Source of the DNA: [Flexibacter] sp. ATCC 35208
Lineage (GTDB): Bacteria > Bacteroidota > Bacteroidia > Chitinophagales > Chitinophagaceae
Length of the DNA: 51,839 nucleotides
Reading direction: 5' to 3'
Assembly (NCBI RefSeq): GCF_001975825.1
Contig: NZ_MTKN01000057.1
Span: 1-51,839 of the forward strand
Under the pieces are notes generated by a model. That model was given only the letters and a program-made list of their open reading frames with translations. It had not been told where the DNA came from and did no database searches. The translations under genes and the position numbers were made by a program. This document shows, piece by piece, positions 43,737 to 51,839 of this stretch (positions within the stretch are counted from its first letter, which is position 1; every line of letters starts with the position of its first letter).

Positions 43737-44978
43737 TTACCGCCTGAAAATAGATACCGGGTCTACGTTTGCCGCCTTCTTTGCCGGAATATACCCGGCA
43801 CCCAGGGTCACGATCAGTCCGAATATCAGCCCCCTGAAAAATACGGGCCATTCAAAGCGAATGGGGAAATAACCAATATCCCCGCCCACATAGGTCCTGG
43901 ACAACTGGAATACCAGCAATACCGCCAGCAATACACCTATCAGAATACCGATCATGCCAATGATCATAGCCTGTTGTACAAATATGCGTACCACATCCCT
44001 GCCCCGGAAACCCATGGCTTTCAGAATAGCTATATCATTGATCTTCTGGGTGATAGTCATATTCAGGATATTGTAAATACCAAACCCTGCCACCAGCAGG
44101 ATGGAGAGCGCAATGACCGTGATCATGATCCGGCGCATATTGGATGCCGCTACCAGTGTGGCATTGGCAGCTTTCCAGTCTTCTGCCTTATACCCTGTGA
44201 GGTCAGAGAACTTCGCTGAATAATTAGCGGCATTGTCCGGGTTAGTGACCGAAACATTGATATCGCTTACATACCCGGCCCCTTCCTGCAGGAGTTGCTG
44301 GGCGGCGCTGATATTAATGTAAGACTTGGTCTTATCGATCTGGGAATTGTTTGACTGGAAAAGCCCCACTACCTTCATCACCTTGGTCACATTCCGGGAA
44401 GAGGTAATGGTAATGTTATCGCCCGGCCGCACACTCATCTTTGCTGCAATGCCCACTCCCAGCAGTATACCATTGGGGGTATTCTTCAGGTCCTGGATAG
44501 ACCCTTCCACCACAGTAGTACCAATATTGAACATCTTATCTGCCTCTGCAATCCTTACGCCATAGGAACTACCTGTGATCTGGGATTTGCCGTTATTGTA
44601 AAATACACTGACAGTAACCTGAGGTGTTACCATCGTTACATCCGGCTGCTGTCTGAGCAGGGATATAATTTTCTCAGGGTCTACGATCTTGTCACTCTCC
44701 GGCACTACACTGGGATTGATGATCACAGGTAAGTTGCTGCCCTTCTCTGGCAATAAAGGCAGACTCATCACCTCATCTTTATACACCCGGATATGTGCCG
44801 TACTTCTGAATACCAGCTCTGTCGATTTCTTATCAAATCCCACCATCATCGAGTTCATGAAGATGTAGATCGCAATCCCGATCGTAACACCCAATGCCGC
44901 TACCAACGTCAACTTTTTCTTAGTGACGATGTAGGTCATGGAGATTTCAGAATTGATATTATGACGGTATCTCATCAC
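43737..44978 (-). CDS. FtsX/MacB-type ABC permease
   Basis: 413 residues. One N-terminal membrane helix (about 24-44, KLTLVAALGVTIGIAIYIFM), a large periplasmic domain (about 50-285), then three helices in the FtsX domain (about 290-405), with MTITQKINDIAILKAMGF as the coupling segment. It transmits ATP hydrolysis to the periplasmic domain, a mechanism used for export from the periplasm or for lipoprotein transfer. Its start directly abuts the adaptor gene's stop. Confidence 0.92.
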   Translation of the reverse strand: MMRYRHNINSEISMTYIVTKKKLTLVAALGVTIGIAIYIFMNSMMVGFDKKSTELVFRSTAHIRVYKDEVMSLPLLPEKGSNLPVIINPSVVPESDKIVDPEKIISLLRQQPDVTMVTPQVTVSVFYNNGKSQITGSSYGVRIAEADKMFNIGTTVVEGSIQDLKNTPNGILLGVGIAAKMSVRPGDNITITSSRNVTKVMKVVGLFQSNNSQIDKTKSYINISAAQQLLQEGAGYVSDINVSVTNPDNAANYSAKFSDLTGYKAEDWKAANATLVAASNMRRIMITVIALSILLVAGFGIYNILNMTITQKINDIAILKAMGFRGRDVVRIFVQQAMIIGMIGILIGVLLAVLLVFQLSRTYVGGDIGYFPIRFEWPVFFRGLIFGLIVTLGAGYIPAKKAANVDPVSIFRR

Positions 44979-46073
44979 TTATTTTTTTTCAGGTACCAGT
45001 TCATCATTTTCTGTCAGGCCGCCGGTCACTTCTACCCAGTCGTTGGATATGATGCCGGTCTGAACTACGATAGCTCCTTTCCCTTTCAGCGTGACCTTAT
45101 TGCCATAAGATAAATAGCTGCGGGGTATAACCAGTGCATTTTTCTTTTCGCCGACAATGATGTTGGCTTCCAGTTGTGTGCCGGTGATCCTGAAATCAAG
45201 ACTGTCTGTAAAGTATGCCTTTACGATGAATGACTGGCTGGAAGTTTCAAAGGATGGCAGGATCTCGTGTACAGTGCCTTTGTAAATATGTCCTTTGTTG
45301 GTATTCAACTGGATAGCGGCTTCTTCACCTACTTTTACTTTTGCCATATTGGTTTCATCCACATTCAGGCGGGCGTATATGAGCTGTGGGTTCGCGATCA
45401 CGGCGATCACATCACCTTTACGTACATAATCACCCAGTTGTTTTTTCTTCTCGTATATCTGTCCGCTGATCACCGCTTTGATCAGGTTCTGTTCTTTGAT
45501 CACCCGGTTCACGTCACTCATGGAGCGCTGTGTAACTTCCTGTTGTCTCGCAGTTACCAGCTGTGTATTATACTGGTCTTCCAGTGCTTTCAGGTTGGCC
45601 TGAGAAGTAGCGAGGGTGAGCTGGGTATTTTCATATTCCAGTTTAGATACGCTGTTGCTTTCCATGAGACGTTTGTACCTGTCTGCCTGCAACTGGTCCA
45701 GACGGAGTTTTTCTCTGGCAGCAGTGATATTGGCACTGATCTGTTGCAAAGCAGGCGCTGTAGGCAGGGTATTCTCTCTTGCAATGTTGTGGAGGGCGCC
45801 GGCGCTTTGTGCATTGATGATGTTCTGGCTGTTGTCAATGACTGCCAGTAGCTGACCGGCATTGACCATGTCTCCTTCTTTAAAATCCAGTTTGATGAGG
45901 TAACCATCTGTTTGTGCAGTGAGGTTGTTCTGATCATCGGCTTCCAGCACACCGGAGGCAAATACCATTTCAGTCAGGTCTTTGTGCACAGGTTTGACAG
46001 GCGCCGTTTTCTGACCACAGGCAGAAAAGATCAGGCATGCAGTGAAGATCCCAATAGTTTGCTGTATGTTCAT
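44979..46073 (-). CDS. HlyD/MacA-type periplasmic adaptor lipoprotein
   Basis: 364 residues. The signal ends in a lipobox FSACGQ. A biotinyl-lipoyl-like domain (GYLIKLDFKEGDMVNAGQLL), a coiled-coil hairpin (about 110-215), a beta-barrel domain and a membrane-proximal domain follow. It would bridge the inner-membrane permease and the TolC-type channel. It overlaps the TolC gene by 4 bases and abuts the permease gene. Confidence 0.92.
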   Translation of the reverse strand: MNIQQTIGIFTACLIFSACGQKTAPVKPVHKDLTEMVFASGVLEADDQNNLTAQTDGYLIKLDFKEGDMVNAGQLLAVIDNSQNIINAQSAGALHNIARENTLPTAPALQQISANITAAREKLRLDQLQADRYKRLMESNSVSKLEYENTQLTLATSQANLKALEDQYNTQLVTARQQEVTQRSMSDVNRVIKEQNLIKAVISGQIYEKKKQLGDYVRKGDVIAVIANPQLIYARLNVDETNMAKVKVGEEAAIQLNTNKGHIYKGTVHEILPSFETSSQSFIVKAYFTDSLDFRITGTQLEANIIVGEKKNALVIPRSYLSYGNKVTLKGKGAIVVQTGIISNDWVEVTGGLTENDELVPEKK

Positions 46074-47377
46074 TTGACAATATTATTAATCATGATCTTT
46101 GATTTTGCATAGTCGCTGTTAGCCTGTTGGGATACAGCATTCAGACTGTTGTTCAACCAGTCGTTAAAGGCGGTGAACAGGTCCGTGGCGGAGAGAATCC
46201 CTTCTTTATAGATATTCAGGTTTTTGTAGTAGGAATCTTCTTTTAGCGCAGCGATTTCACCCGCCAGCCGGGCGCTTTTGAAAGCCTTCTGATATTCGAG
46301 CTGCAATTGCTGGTTGTTCACACTATCCTGACGGGCTGCATGTTCAAAATTATTCTTCGCTACAGCAACATTGATACGATCATAGCGCACAGCTGCCACC
46401 TTGCCTACATCAGGGAGGATAGGTATGGCCACCTTCACACCTACATAGCTACTGTTGATCCATCTGCTGCCATCAAAAGGATGGTTGTTGGTGTTCTGCT
46501 GCCACCCCAGGCTGCTAAAGAGGGTCACCGTAGGCAGGAACCAGCGTTTATTGGCACGCAGGTCTGCTTCCTGATATTTTAACTGCCACTCAGATTGTAA
46601 TTGGGTGAGGTAACCGGTAGCGGTCAGGCTCGCATCGAAATTACCCTGATCAGCGGTTTCCTCAATAGTGATGGGGGTATCAGGATCCATATCACAGAGT
46701 AGTTTCAGGCTGCTGTATTGTTCTTCCAGGTTCACTTCCAGTTGTTGCAGTTTATCCTGTATGGATAGCTGGTTTGCTTTTGCATTGTTCACATCCTGCT
46801 GTCTGGCAATGCCTTCCTGTTGTTTGTTCACCATGATGGCAGTGAGCGTATCTGCATTATCAAGGCTGTTCTTCGTAACCTTTATCTGCCACTGATAAGA
46901 GAGGATGTTATAATATGCACCGGCCACACTTTCGTACAAACTTTTCTTATTGAGCAGGTTCGTGGCATTTGTCACCTGTTCGCTGGCACGGGCCGTTCTG
47001 ACCTGCGCCATGGAAAAGGGATTGAGGATGTCTATCTGCGGGGCAAAGTTCGCGCTGGTTACATATTGCTGTCCAAAGGTCACCTGTCTGTAGGTACCGG
47101 CAGGGCCTCCGAAGATCTCAGCAGGAATAAAGGTGACACCTAGTTTGGTATTGTCAGTGCTTGTGAGGTTTGCATCACCTTTGAGCTTCCATCTGTCCAG
47201 TTTTGCCGCCAGGGTCTGATATTTATTCATCAGCACCTGTTGGGTAGCGTTTTTGAAAGTGACGCTATGCGCATCAGCGTATACAAAGACTTCATTGAGC
47301 GAGCGAAAGGATAAGGTGCTCTGGGCTCCTGCTGTCAGACTACAACTAATGAGAAAAATGATTAAAATCCGGCGCAT
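46070..47377 (-). CDS. TolC-family outer-membrane channel
   Basis: 435 residues. Signal peptide 1-19 (cleavage at TAGAQ). Two repeats of long helices interrupted by strand pairs, as in the outer-membrane efflux family (LLNKKSLYESVAGAYYNILS in the first, ATDLFTAFNDWLNNSLNAVS in the second). It forms the exit duct for the adaptor/permease pair. It begins 87 bases after the LytTR regulator gene; that gap holds an AATTGTTT/AAACAATT dyad, which may be where the regulator acts. Confidence 0.92.
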   Translation of the reverse strand: MRRILIIFLISCSLTAGAQSTLSFRSLNEVFVYADAHSVTFKNATQQVLMNKYQTLAAKLDRWKLKGDANLTSTDNTKLGVTFIPAEIFGGPAGTYRQVTFGQQYVTSANFAPQIDILNPFSMAQVRTARASEQVTNATNLLNKKSLYESVAGAYYNILSYQWQIKVTKNSLDNADTLTAIMVNKQQEGIARQQDVNNAKANQLSIQDKLQQLEVNLEEQYSSLKLLCDMDPDTPITIEETADQGNFDASLTATGYLTQLQSEWQLKYQEADLRANKRWFLPTVTLFSSLGWQQNTNNHPFDGSRWINSSYVGVKVAIPILPDVGKVAAVRYDRINVAVAKNNFEHAARQDSVNNQQLQLEYQKAFKSARLAGEIAALKEDSYYKNLNIYKEGILSATDLFTAFNDWLNNSLNAVSQQANSDYAKSKIMINNIVK

Positions 47378-47382
47378 CAGGC

Positions 47383-47415
47383 AATTGTTTACGACAACAA
47401 ATATTCAAAACAATT
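47383..47415. promoter_or_regulatory. Dyad upstream of the efflux genes
   Basis: AATTGTTT (47383-47390) and AAACAATT (47408-47415) are perfect 8-bp arms with a 17-nt spacer, 6 bases before the TolC start codon. It could be a binding site for the neighbouring LytTR regulator, although LytTR sites are usually direct repeats. Low certainty. Confidence 0.35.
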
Positions 47416-47464
47416 AGCAACTGTAAAAATCTGGTTTGCTGAATTAGACAAATTGGGGGATGGA

Positions 47465-48208
47465 TTAGTCTTTTATGAGCCATTCCAGGAACTCTGTAGC
47501 CTTCTCTTTCCTGATCATCACAGCTTCATTGTATTCCACGAGGAGATTTAATAAAAGCTTCCTGCCCAAAGATTGAGAAACATCGCGGATGGCCTTTCTG
47601 TTCACCAGGTGCTGCCTATCTGCCCGGTAAAAGCCGGGTCCTACAGTTGCTTCCAGTTCATCCAGCGGCTGACTGATCATATATTTATGTTGTTCAAAAT
47701 CGATGAGGGATACCTGGCCATGGTGGATATAGAACAGGGCGATATCTTCCGTTTTGATGGGAATGATCTTGTCCCGCAGACTCACCAGCAGCCGGGAGGT
47801 GGCGGTAGGCTTTTGCAGTAATTGAATAATGGTGTGATAATCCGGCGAAATACTCTGCCGCAGGCTTTCATAATGCGCGATGGCATCATTGATCAGGGTC
47901 TGTCCATAAGGTTTCAGGATATAATCAATACCATTATTTTTAAAAGCCTGAATAGCGTATTCATTAAAGGCGGTGCAGAAGATGACAGGTACATTGAGTT
48001 TTAAATGATGGAAGATTTCAAAACTCAGCCCGTCACCTAGTTGAATATCACTGAAGACCAGCTGGCAGGTATTGGTTTCAAACCAGGCCAGGGCTTGTTT
48101 TACAGAAGGGAGAATTTTTACGACGGTCCATTCTTTACGTGCGCTGAGAATATAGTGCTGTAATTCTTCTGCCAGGTTCTTTTCATCTTCAATGATCACT
48201 ACATTCAT
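47465..48208 (-). CDS. LytTR-family response regulator
   Basis: 247 residues. The receiver domain (about 1-115) has the acidic pair EDE (7-9), the phosphorylation Asp54 in VFSDIQLGDG, and the late lysine in ILKPYG. The LytTR DNA-binding domain (about 135-245) has RDKIIPIKTEDIALFYIHHG and FYRADRQHLVNRKAIRDV. It overlaps the sensor kinase gene by 4 bases and precedes the efflux genes, which are its likely targets. Confidence 0.94.
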   Translation of the reverse strand: MNVVIIEDEKNLAEELQHYILSARKEWTVVKILPSVKQALAWFETNTCQLVFSDIQLGDGLSFEIFHHLKLNVPVIFCTAFNEYAIQAFKNNGIDYILKPYGQTLINDAIAHYESLRQSISPDYHTIIQLLQKPTATSRLLVSLRDKIIPIKTEDIALFYIHHGQVSLIDFEQHKYMISQPLDELEATVGPGFYRADRQHLVNRKAIRDVSQSLGRKLLLNLLVEYNEAVMIRKEKATEFLEWLIKD

Positions 48209-49293
48209 TTGCGAATCATTTTTATACTTACACTAAATGTTTCCCCGTCGTTATCGACCGTGATGGTTTCATTATATAGCAGACGATATCTTTCTTCCAG
48301 GTTTTGCAGCCCTGTTCTGGAAGACGCTTCCAGTAGGAATCGTGGTTGTATATTATTAGTTACCTGCAGCATAGTATCATTATTGGTGACAGCTATTCTC
48401 AGTGGTTCTTCTTCTGTCATGGCATTATGTTTCACTGCGTTTTCCACGAGAATAAGGATGGCGAAGTAAGGTACATAATAGTCAGAGAATTTTTTATCAA
48501 TCTGTGCATCGAACTGTAAGGCAGTATCGAACCGCATCTGTTGCAGGGAGATATAGTCCTTACAGAGGGCCAGTTCTTCTGCTACGGTGATGGTATCAAA
48601 TCGTTTATTCTCTAATCCCAGGCGCAGAAAACTGGATAACTTCACCAGGTATTCATCTGCGATAGCGGGATCTTTCCGGATCAGGGCTTTGGCAGTGCCA
48701 ATGGCATTAAAAAGAAAGTGAGGGTTCAGCTGGTTGACCAGTAGTTCGTACCTGGATTGGAGGTTAGCGAATTTTAGGTGTTCATTTTCAATGTCCAGTT
48801 TCTTTTTGGTCCTGTTTAATAATATAACCACGGAAATAATATATACCATGGAATTGACAGCAATGATATTGACCACCCTGTAAAGGAAAAAAGAAGTTTC
48901 GGATATAAATATATTCATATTATGTCTCCTGCTTACGAGATAGGTAATACTCGTAACGGAGATCATGAAGAATGTAGAAATGAAAAAACGGGTTTTATGC
49001 AGGCGTGTTCTTCCGATGAGCAGAATATGAAACAGCCAGGCCATAAAAATGCCGACGGTGGCACCGGGAAAGGCGAGCCACATATGACTGATATTCACAT
49101 TTCTGACCAGGAATACGGGGGTCACCAGCAGCATCGCAATGAGCGGGGAGGTGGTAAGCGCCGCGCGGAATAAGGGCCAGCGTTCTTCTTTGGTAAGTCT
49201 GGTACTAATAGTGTGAATTTTATATGTGAAGATAAATTGAATTAAGTCCGGGGACAAAAATAAATCTCTTGAAGAAATCCAGTGCACGACCAT
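48205..49293 (-). CDS. LytS-type sensor histidine kinase
   Basis: 362 residues. Four membrane helices (about 45-155) are followed by a coiled segment and the His_kinase domain (about 170-355). The phospho-accepting His lies in NQLNPHFLFNAIGT, and the N-box is ILVENAVKHN. No extracytoplasmic sensor domain is present, so signals are probably sensed in the membrane. It is translationally coupled to the LytTR regulator gene. The N-terminal 38 residues before KEERWPLF are atypical, and the true start could be further downstream, although no better ATG is visible. Confidence 0.92.
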   Translation of the reverse strand: MVVHWISSRDLFLSPDLIQFIFTYKIHTISTRLTKEERWPLFRAALTTSPLIAMLLVTPVFLVRNVNISHMWLAFPGATVGIFMAWLFHILLIGRTRLHKTRFFISTFFMISVTSITYLVSRRHNMNIFISETSFFLYRVVNIIAVNSMVYIISVVILLNRTKKKLDIENEHLKFANLQSRYELLVNQLNPHFLFNAIGTAKALIRKDPAIADEYLVKLSSFLRLGLENKRFDTITVAEELALCKDYISLQQMRFDTALQFDAQIDKKFSDYYVPYFAILILVENAVKHNAMTEEEPLRIAVTNNDTMLQVTNNIQPRFLLEASSRTGLQNLEERYRLLYNETITVDNDGETFSVSIKMIRK

Positions 49294-49359
49294 AGTACGG
49301 CTTCGCTACCAATTCGTCACTCAAAGGGTACCTCAATATCCCGGGGATAAAAAGGTGCT

Positions 49360-49381
49360 CTTTTGATGACCTTTTGATACC
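49360..49381. repeat. Two tandem 11-bp repeats
   Basis: CTTTTGATGAC (49360-49370) is followed directly by CTTTTGATACC (49371-49381), one DNA turn apart. They lie in the intergenic region between the divergent kinase and ribonucleotide reductase genes. Confidence 0.45.
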
Positions 49382-49390
49382 CTTAAAGCG

Positions 49391-49407
49391 ATATAGTAAT
49401 ACTATAT
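49391..49407. promoter_or_regulatory. 17-bp perfect palindrome upstream of nrdJ
   Basis: ATATAGTAATACTATAT is perfectly symmetric around A49399. It lies about 170 bases upstream of the reductase gene and 98 bases from the divergent kinase start. It resembles a dimeric repressor site. It does not match the NrdR box (ACAC...GTGT). Confidence 0.45.
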
Positions 49408-49472
49408 TTCAGGCGGCAATTAGTTATGCACACATGTGTTTAACTTTCTCCCCTCCATCCTCCCCAATCGAA

Positions 49473-49480
49473 TACCTTTG
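49473..49480 (+). promoter_or_regulatory. TAnnTTTG promoter element of nrdJ
   Basis: TACCTTTG matches the consensus exactly, with transcription predicted to begin about 49486-49488 and a leader of about 75 nt. The palindrome 49483-49497 covers that start. Confidence 0.55.
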
Positions 49481-49482
49481 TA

Positions 49483-49497
49483 GTGTTATCATAACAC
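49483..49497 (+). promoter_or_regulatory. Candidate operator at the nrdJ start of transcription
   Basis: GTGTTATCATAACAC, 7-bp perfect arms around C49490, begins 2 bases after the TAnnTTTG element. A protein bound here would block transcription, so a repressor is likely. The regulator is unknown. Confidence 0.5.
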
Positions 49498-49562
49498 CAA
49501 ACTTCGCTGTTTATTCCTAGCCAATACCATTGTTAGGCATTAAAAATCAAGACTTTTAGAGC

Positions 49563-51794
49563 ATGCAGAACTTTTTATCAGAATTTAAGCTACAGACCGG
49601 CTATTTAAAGTACCGTCCTGAATTAAGCAGGAAGGAAACCTGGGAAGAAGCCATCCGGGAGCGGGTCATGAAAATGCACCGTGACAAATACGCACACCTG
49701 CTTGATAACAAGGTGTTGTCGGAGTACATGGATTTTGCAGAAGATGCTTATGTTGATAAACTGGTATTAGGTTCTCAGCGGGCATTACAATTTGGCGGGT
49801 TCCCCATCCTGCGTCACAACTCCAAGATGTATAACTGTCTGACCTCTTATTGCGACAGGGCTGAATTCTTCAGAGAGTCCATGTGGTGGCTGTTGAGCGG
49901 TTGTGGAGTGGGTTTTTCAGTACAGCAGCAGCATATTGCAAAACTCCCTGAATTACAGGCACGTGACAAAGGAACCAAGACCTTTATTATTGAAGACAGT
50001 ATAGAAGGTTGGGCAGATGCGATTGGCGTATTGCTGGCATCCTATTTCAGGGCAGACAAAAAGTTCCAGACCTATTGGGGATATGAAGTAAGACTGGACT
50101 ATTCCCTCATCAGACCAAAGGGTGCGTACATCTCTTCCGGGTTCAAAGCGCCGGGTTCTGATCCGTTGAAAACAGCGATTCAGAAAATAGAAGATATCAT
50201 CGAACAGTGGCTGAAATCACAGGGTGGTACCATGAGAAGCATTCTTGCATACGACATCGTGATGCATGCTTCAAATGCAGTACTGGCTGGTGGTGTAAGA
50301 AGAAGCGCTACCATCTGTATCTTCAGCAAAGATGATGAAGAAATGCTGAATGCCAAAACTGGTAACTGGTATATCACACAACCCCAACGTGCACGCTCTA
50401 ATAACTCAGTCGCTCTCCTGAAATCAGCAACTACTTACGAAGAGTTTCAGTCCATTATGGAATCAGTAAAAGAATATGGTGAACCCGGTTTTGTATGGCT
50501 GGATGATCTTGAAATTCTGTACAACCCATGTGTGGAAGTAGGGATGGTGCCTAAGCTGAAAACAGAAGATGGATGGGTATCCGGCTGGCAGGGATGCAAC
50601 CTGACAACGGGTAACGGTGCGATGTGCAAAGATAAGAAGACGTTCCTGCGCATGTGTAAAGCACTCGCTATCTTAGGTACATTGCAGGCAGGTTATACTA
50701 CCTTCGATTACGTAGGTGGTGTAACAGAAGAGATCTTTAAAAACGAAGCCTTATTAGGTTGTGCTATATCAGGTTGGTTAGATAATCCTGATGTACTGCT
50801 GAACAAAGAAACATTGGCAGAGGGGGTACAACTTATCAAAGATATCAACAAGGAACTGGCTGCTGTATTAGGTATCAATTATGCAGCACGTACTACCCTC
50901 AGTAAACCTGATGGTAATGGTGCTATCATACTCGGTTCCTCATCAGGCGTAAAACCGGTGGAAGGCAAACGCTGGATCCGTTATGTACAGGTGAATCCGG
51001 ATGAATATGGTGTAGAGTATTTCAAGTCACAGAATCCGGAACTGGTAGAGAAAAGTGTGTGGGATTTCAATGGTCGTGACTATGCTATCGGCTTTGCAAT
51101 GGAAGCAGAACCAAAGGCCATGAGCAAGCATGATGTATATGGTGTGAAACACCTGGAGATCGTGAAGTTTATTATGGAAAACTGGGTGTATCCGGGTACC
51201 AATATAGAAAGATGTGTAATACCATCTGTAAGACACAATGTATCCAATACAATTTCAGTAGATAACTGGGAAGATGTAACTGATTATATCTATGCCAACC
51301 GTCAATACTTTGCAGGTATTTCTCTGCTGGGTATGTCTGGTTCACTGGAATACAATCAGGCACCTTATTCAGAAGTGTTTACACCGGAGGAGCTGATCAA
51401 AATGTATGGAGATGGTGTGATCATGGCATCAGGTCTGATCGTGGATGGTCTGCATGCATTTGACCAGGATCTGTGGAAAGCATGTATGTATGTGCTGGAC
51501 AGGAACCTGCCGCTGGAAGGAAGCCGTGAAAAGATCTTCTACCAGAAAGACTGGATCAGACGTGCAAAAAAGTTTGCGAAGAACTACTTTAAGAAAGATC
51601 TGAAAAAGATGACTTATGCATTGAAAGATGTGCATCGTTATTATCGCTACATGACGATCGTGAAGAATGCAAAGATGATCGACTGGAGCAAATACAAAGA
51701 AGAATTACCTGATTATGTGGATGTGAATACCCTGGGTGCGATCGCCTGTGCAGGCGGTGCGTGCGAGTTGCCACAGGCACAATTGACAGTATAG
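49563..51794 (+). CDS. nrdJ: Class II (B12-dependent) ribonucleotide reductase
   Basis: 743 residues, close to the 739 of the monomeric adenosylcobalamin enzyme of Lactobacillus leichmannii. The first active-site Cys lies in SGCGVGFSV (C114). The radical Cys is in YNPCVEVG, with Asn and Glu placed as in N406/C408/E410 of that enzyme. A second Cys follows in WQGCNLTTG, and the C-terminal redox pair is CAGGAC, with the same spacing as C731/C736. No ATP-cone is present. It reduces ribonucleotides, probably the triphosphates, to deoxyribonucleotides without oxygen. It stands alone; no cobalamin riboswitch is visible upstream. Confidence 0.9.
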   Translation: MQNFLSEFKLQTGYLKYRPELSRKETWEEAIRERVMKMHRDKYAHLLDNKVLSEYMDFAEDAYVDKLVLGSQRALQFGGFPILRHNSKMYNCLTSYCDRAEFFRESMWWLLSGCGVGFSVQQQHIAKLPELQARDKGTKTFIIEDSIEGWADAIGVLLASYFRADKKFQTYWGYEVRLDYSLIRPKGAYISSGFKAPGSDPLKTAIQKIEDIIEQWLKSQGGTMRSILAYDIVMHASNAVLAGGVRRSATICIFSKDDEEMLNAKTGNWYITQPQRARSNNSVALLKSATTYEEFQSIMESVKEYGEPGFVWLDDLEILYNPCVEVGMVPKLKTEDGWVSGWQGCNLTTGNGAMCKDKKTFLRMCKALAILGTLQAGYTTFDYVGGVTEEIFKNEALLGCAISGWLDNPDVLLNKETLAEGVQLIKDINKELAAVLGINYAARTTLSKPDGNGAIILGSSSGVKPVEGKRWIRYVQVNPDEYGVEYFKSQNPELVEKSVWDFNGRDYAIGFAMEAEPKAMSKHDVYGVKHLEIVKFIMENWVYPGTNIERCVIPSVRHNVSNTISVDNWEDVTDYIYANRQYFAGISLLGMSGSLEYNQAPYSEVFTPEELIKMYGDGVIMASGLIVDGLHAFDQDLWKACMYVLDRNLPLEGSREKIFYQKDWIRRAKKFAKNYFKKDLKKMTYALKDVHRYYRYMTIVKNAKMIDWSKYKEELPDYVDVNTLGAIACAGGACELPQAQLTV

Positions 51795-51839
51795 AACAGC
51801 GGGCCTGTATATAGGCTACAATCGAGTAGGAAGAAAGCC

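Noticed and set aside
43726..43851. N-terminal extension of the ABC ATPase
   Set aside because: It overlaps the end of the permease gene in another frame and adds no ATPase family sequence. The ATG at 43725 fits.
45267..45851. Long plus-strand frame (194 codons) opposite the adaptor gene
   Set aside because: It is the reverse shadow of the HlyD-type gene; no start signal and no family sequence.
49294..49562. Cobalamin riboswitch before the B12-dependent reductase
   Set aside because: No B12-box-like core or multi-stem pattern could be seen. A covariance search would be needed to be sure.

Overview
The window looks like a chromosome segment from a Bacteroidota bacterium, most likely of the Chitinophaga/Chitinophagaceae type. 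The evidence is a SusC/SusD pair with a FecI-type sigma factor and FecR anti-sigma factor, DUF4249 and DUF6520-type proteins, a LytTR/LytS two-component pair, TAnnTTTG promoter elements instead of -10/-35 boxes, and almost no Shine-Dalgarno sequences. No rRNA, tRNA, CRISPR array, insertion sequence or phage gene was seen. The assignment to Chitinophaga is an inference from gene style, not from a marker gene.

Layout. 1-838: non-coding, with two strong dyads and an (AAT)7 tract. 839-3010: a kinase related to the front half of class III/IV lanthipeptide synthetases, a MauE/DoxX-like membrane protein and a short exported two-cysteine peptide. 3084-9999: SusD and SusC (minus strand) divergent from an ECF sigma factor and its FecR anti-sigma (plus strand). 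10021-15887: a glycerol operon (DeoR-type regulator, glpD, glpK, glpF and an outer-membrane protein of unknown function). 15972-18319: glucokinase and a WG-repeat protein. 18320-20256: a solitary AraC DNA-binding domain and a sigma-54 activator without its HTH, preceded by two identical-type operators. 20264-20530: a broken gene. 20606-24922: a multidomain glycosidase-like protein and an unknown exported protein. 24934-32009: a helically phased repeat array, then a TonB-receptor barrel that lacks its plug, followed after 4 bases by an alpha-2-macroglobulin that carries a TonB-receptor plug inside it. 32109-34994: threonine synthase, a TlpA-like thioredoxin, an AraC-type regulator and an SDR oxidoreductase. 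35040-37258: an internally deleted and an intact lipoprotein cytochrome c paralogue between related terminators. 37264-39630: cydAB with its promoter. 39812-49293: one long minus-strand run (LytS-type kinase, LytTR regulator, TolC, HlyD-type adaptor, FtsX-type permease, ATPase, TonB receptor, DUF4249 lipoprotein). 49391-51794: a class II (adenosylcobalamin-type) ribonucleotide reductase with a promoter and operator-like palindromes.

How the parts work together. The glycerol genes form a complete uptake and oxidation route: GlpF import, GlpK phosphorylation and GlpD oxidation to dihydroxyacetone phosphate. The SusC carries an N-terminal STN signalling domain, which matches the adjacent FecR/FecI pair. 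The two-component system probably controls the efflux and TonB genes that follow it.

The most unusual element is the split receptor at 25078-31954. The plug missing from the barrel gene is present inside the next gene, a complete thioester-type alpha-2-macroglobulin. This suggests a periplasmic protease trap docked in an outer-membrane channel. Second is the kinase / MauE / two-Cys peptide module at 839-2961, which could be an uncharacterised peptide-modification system.
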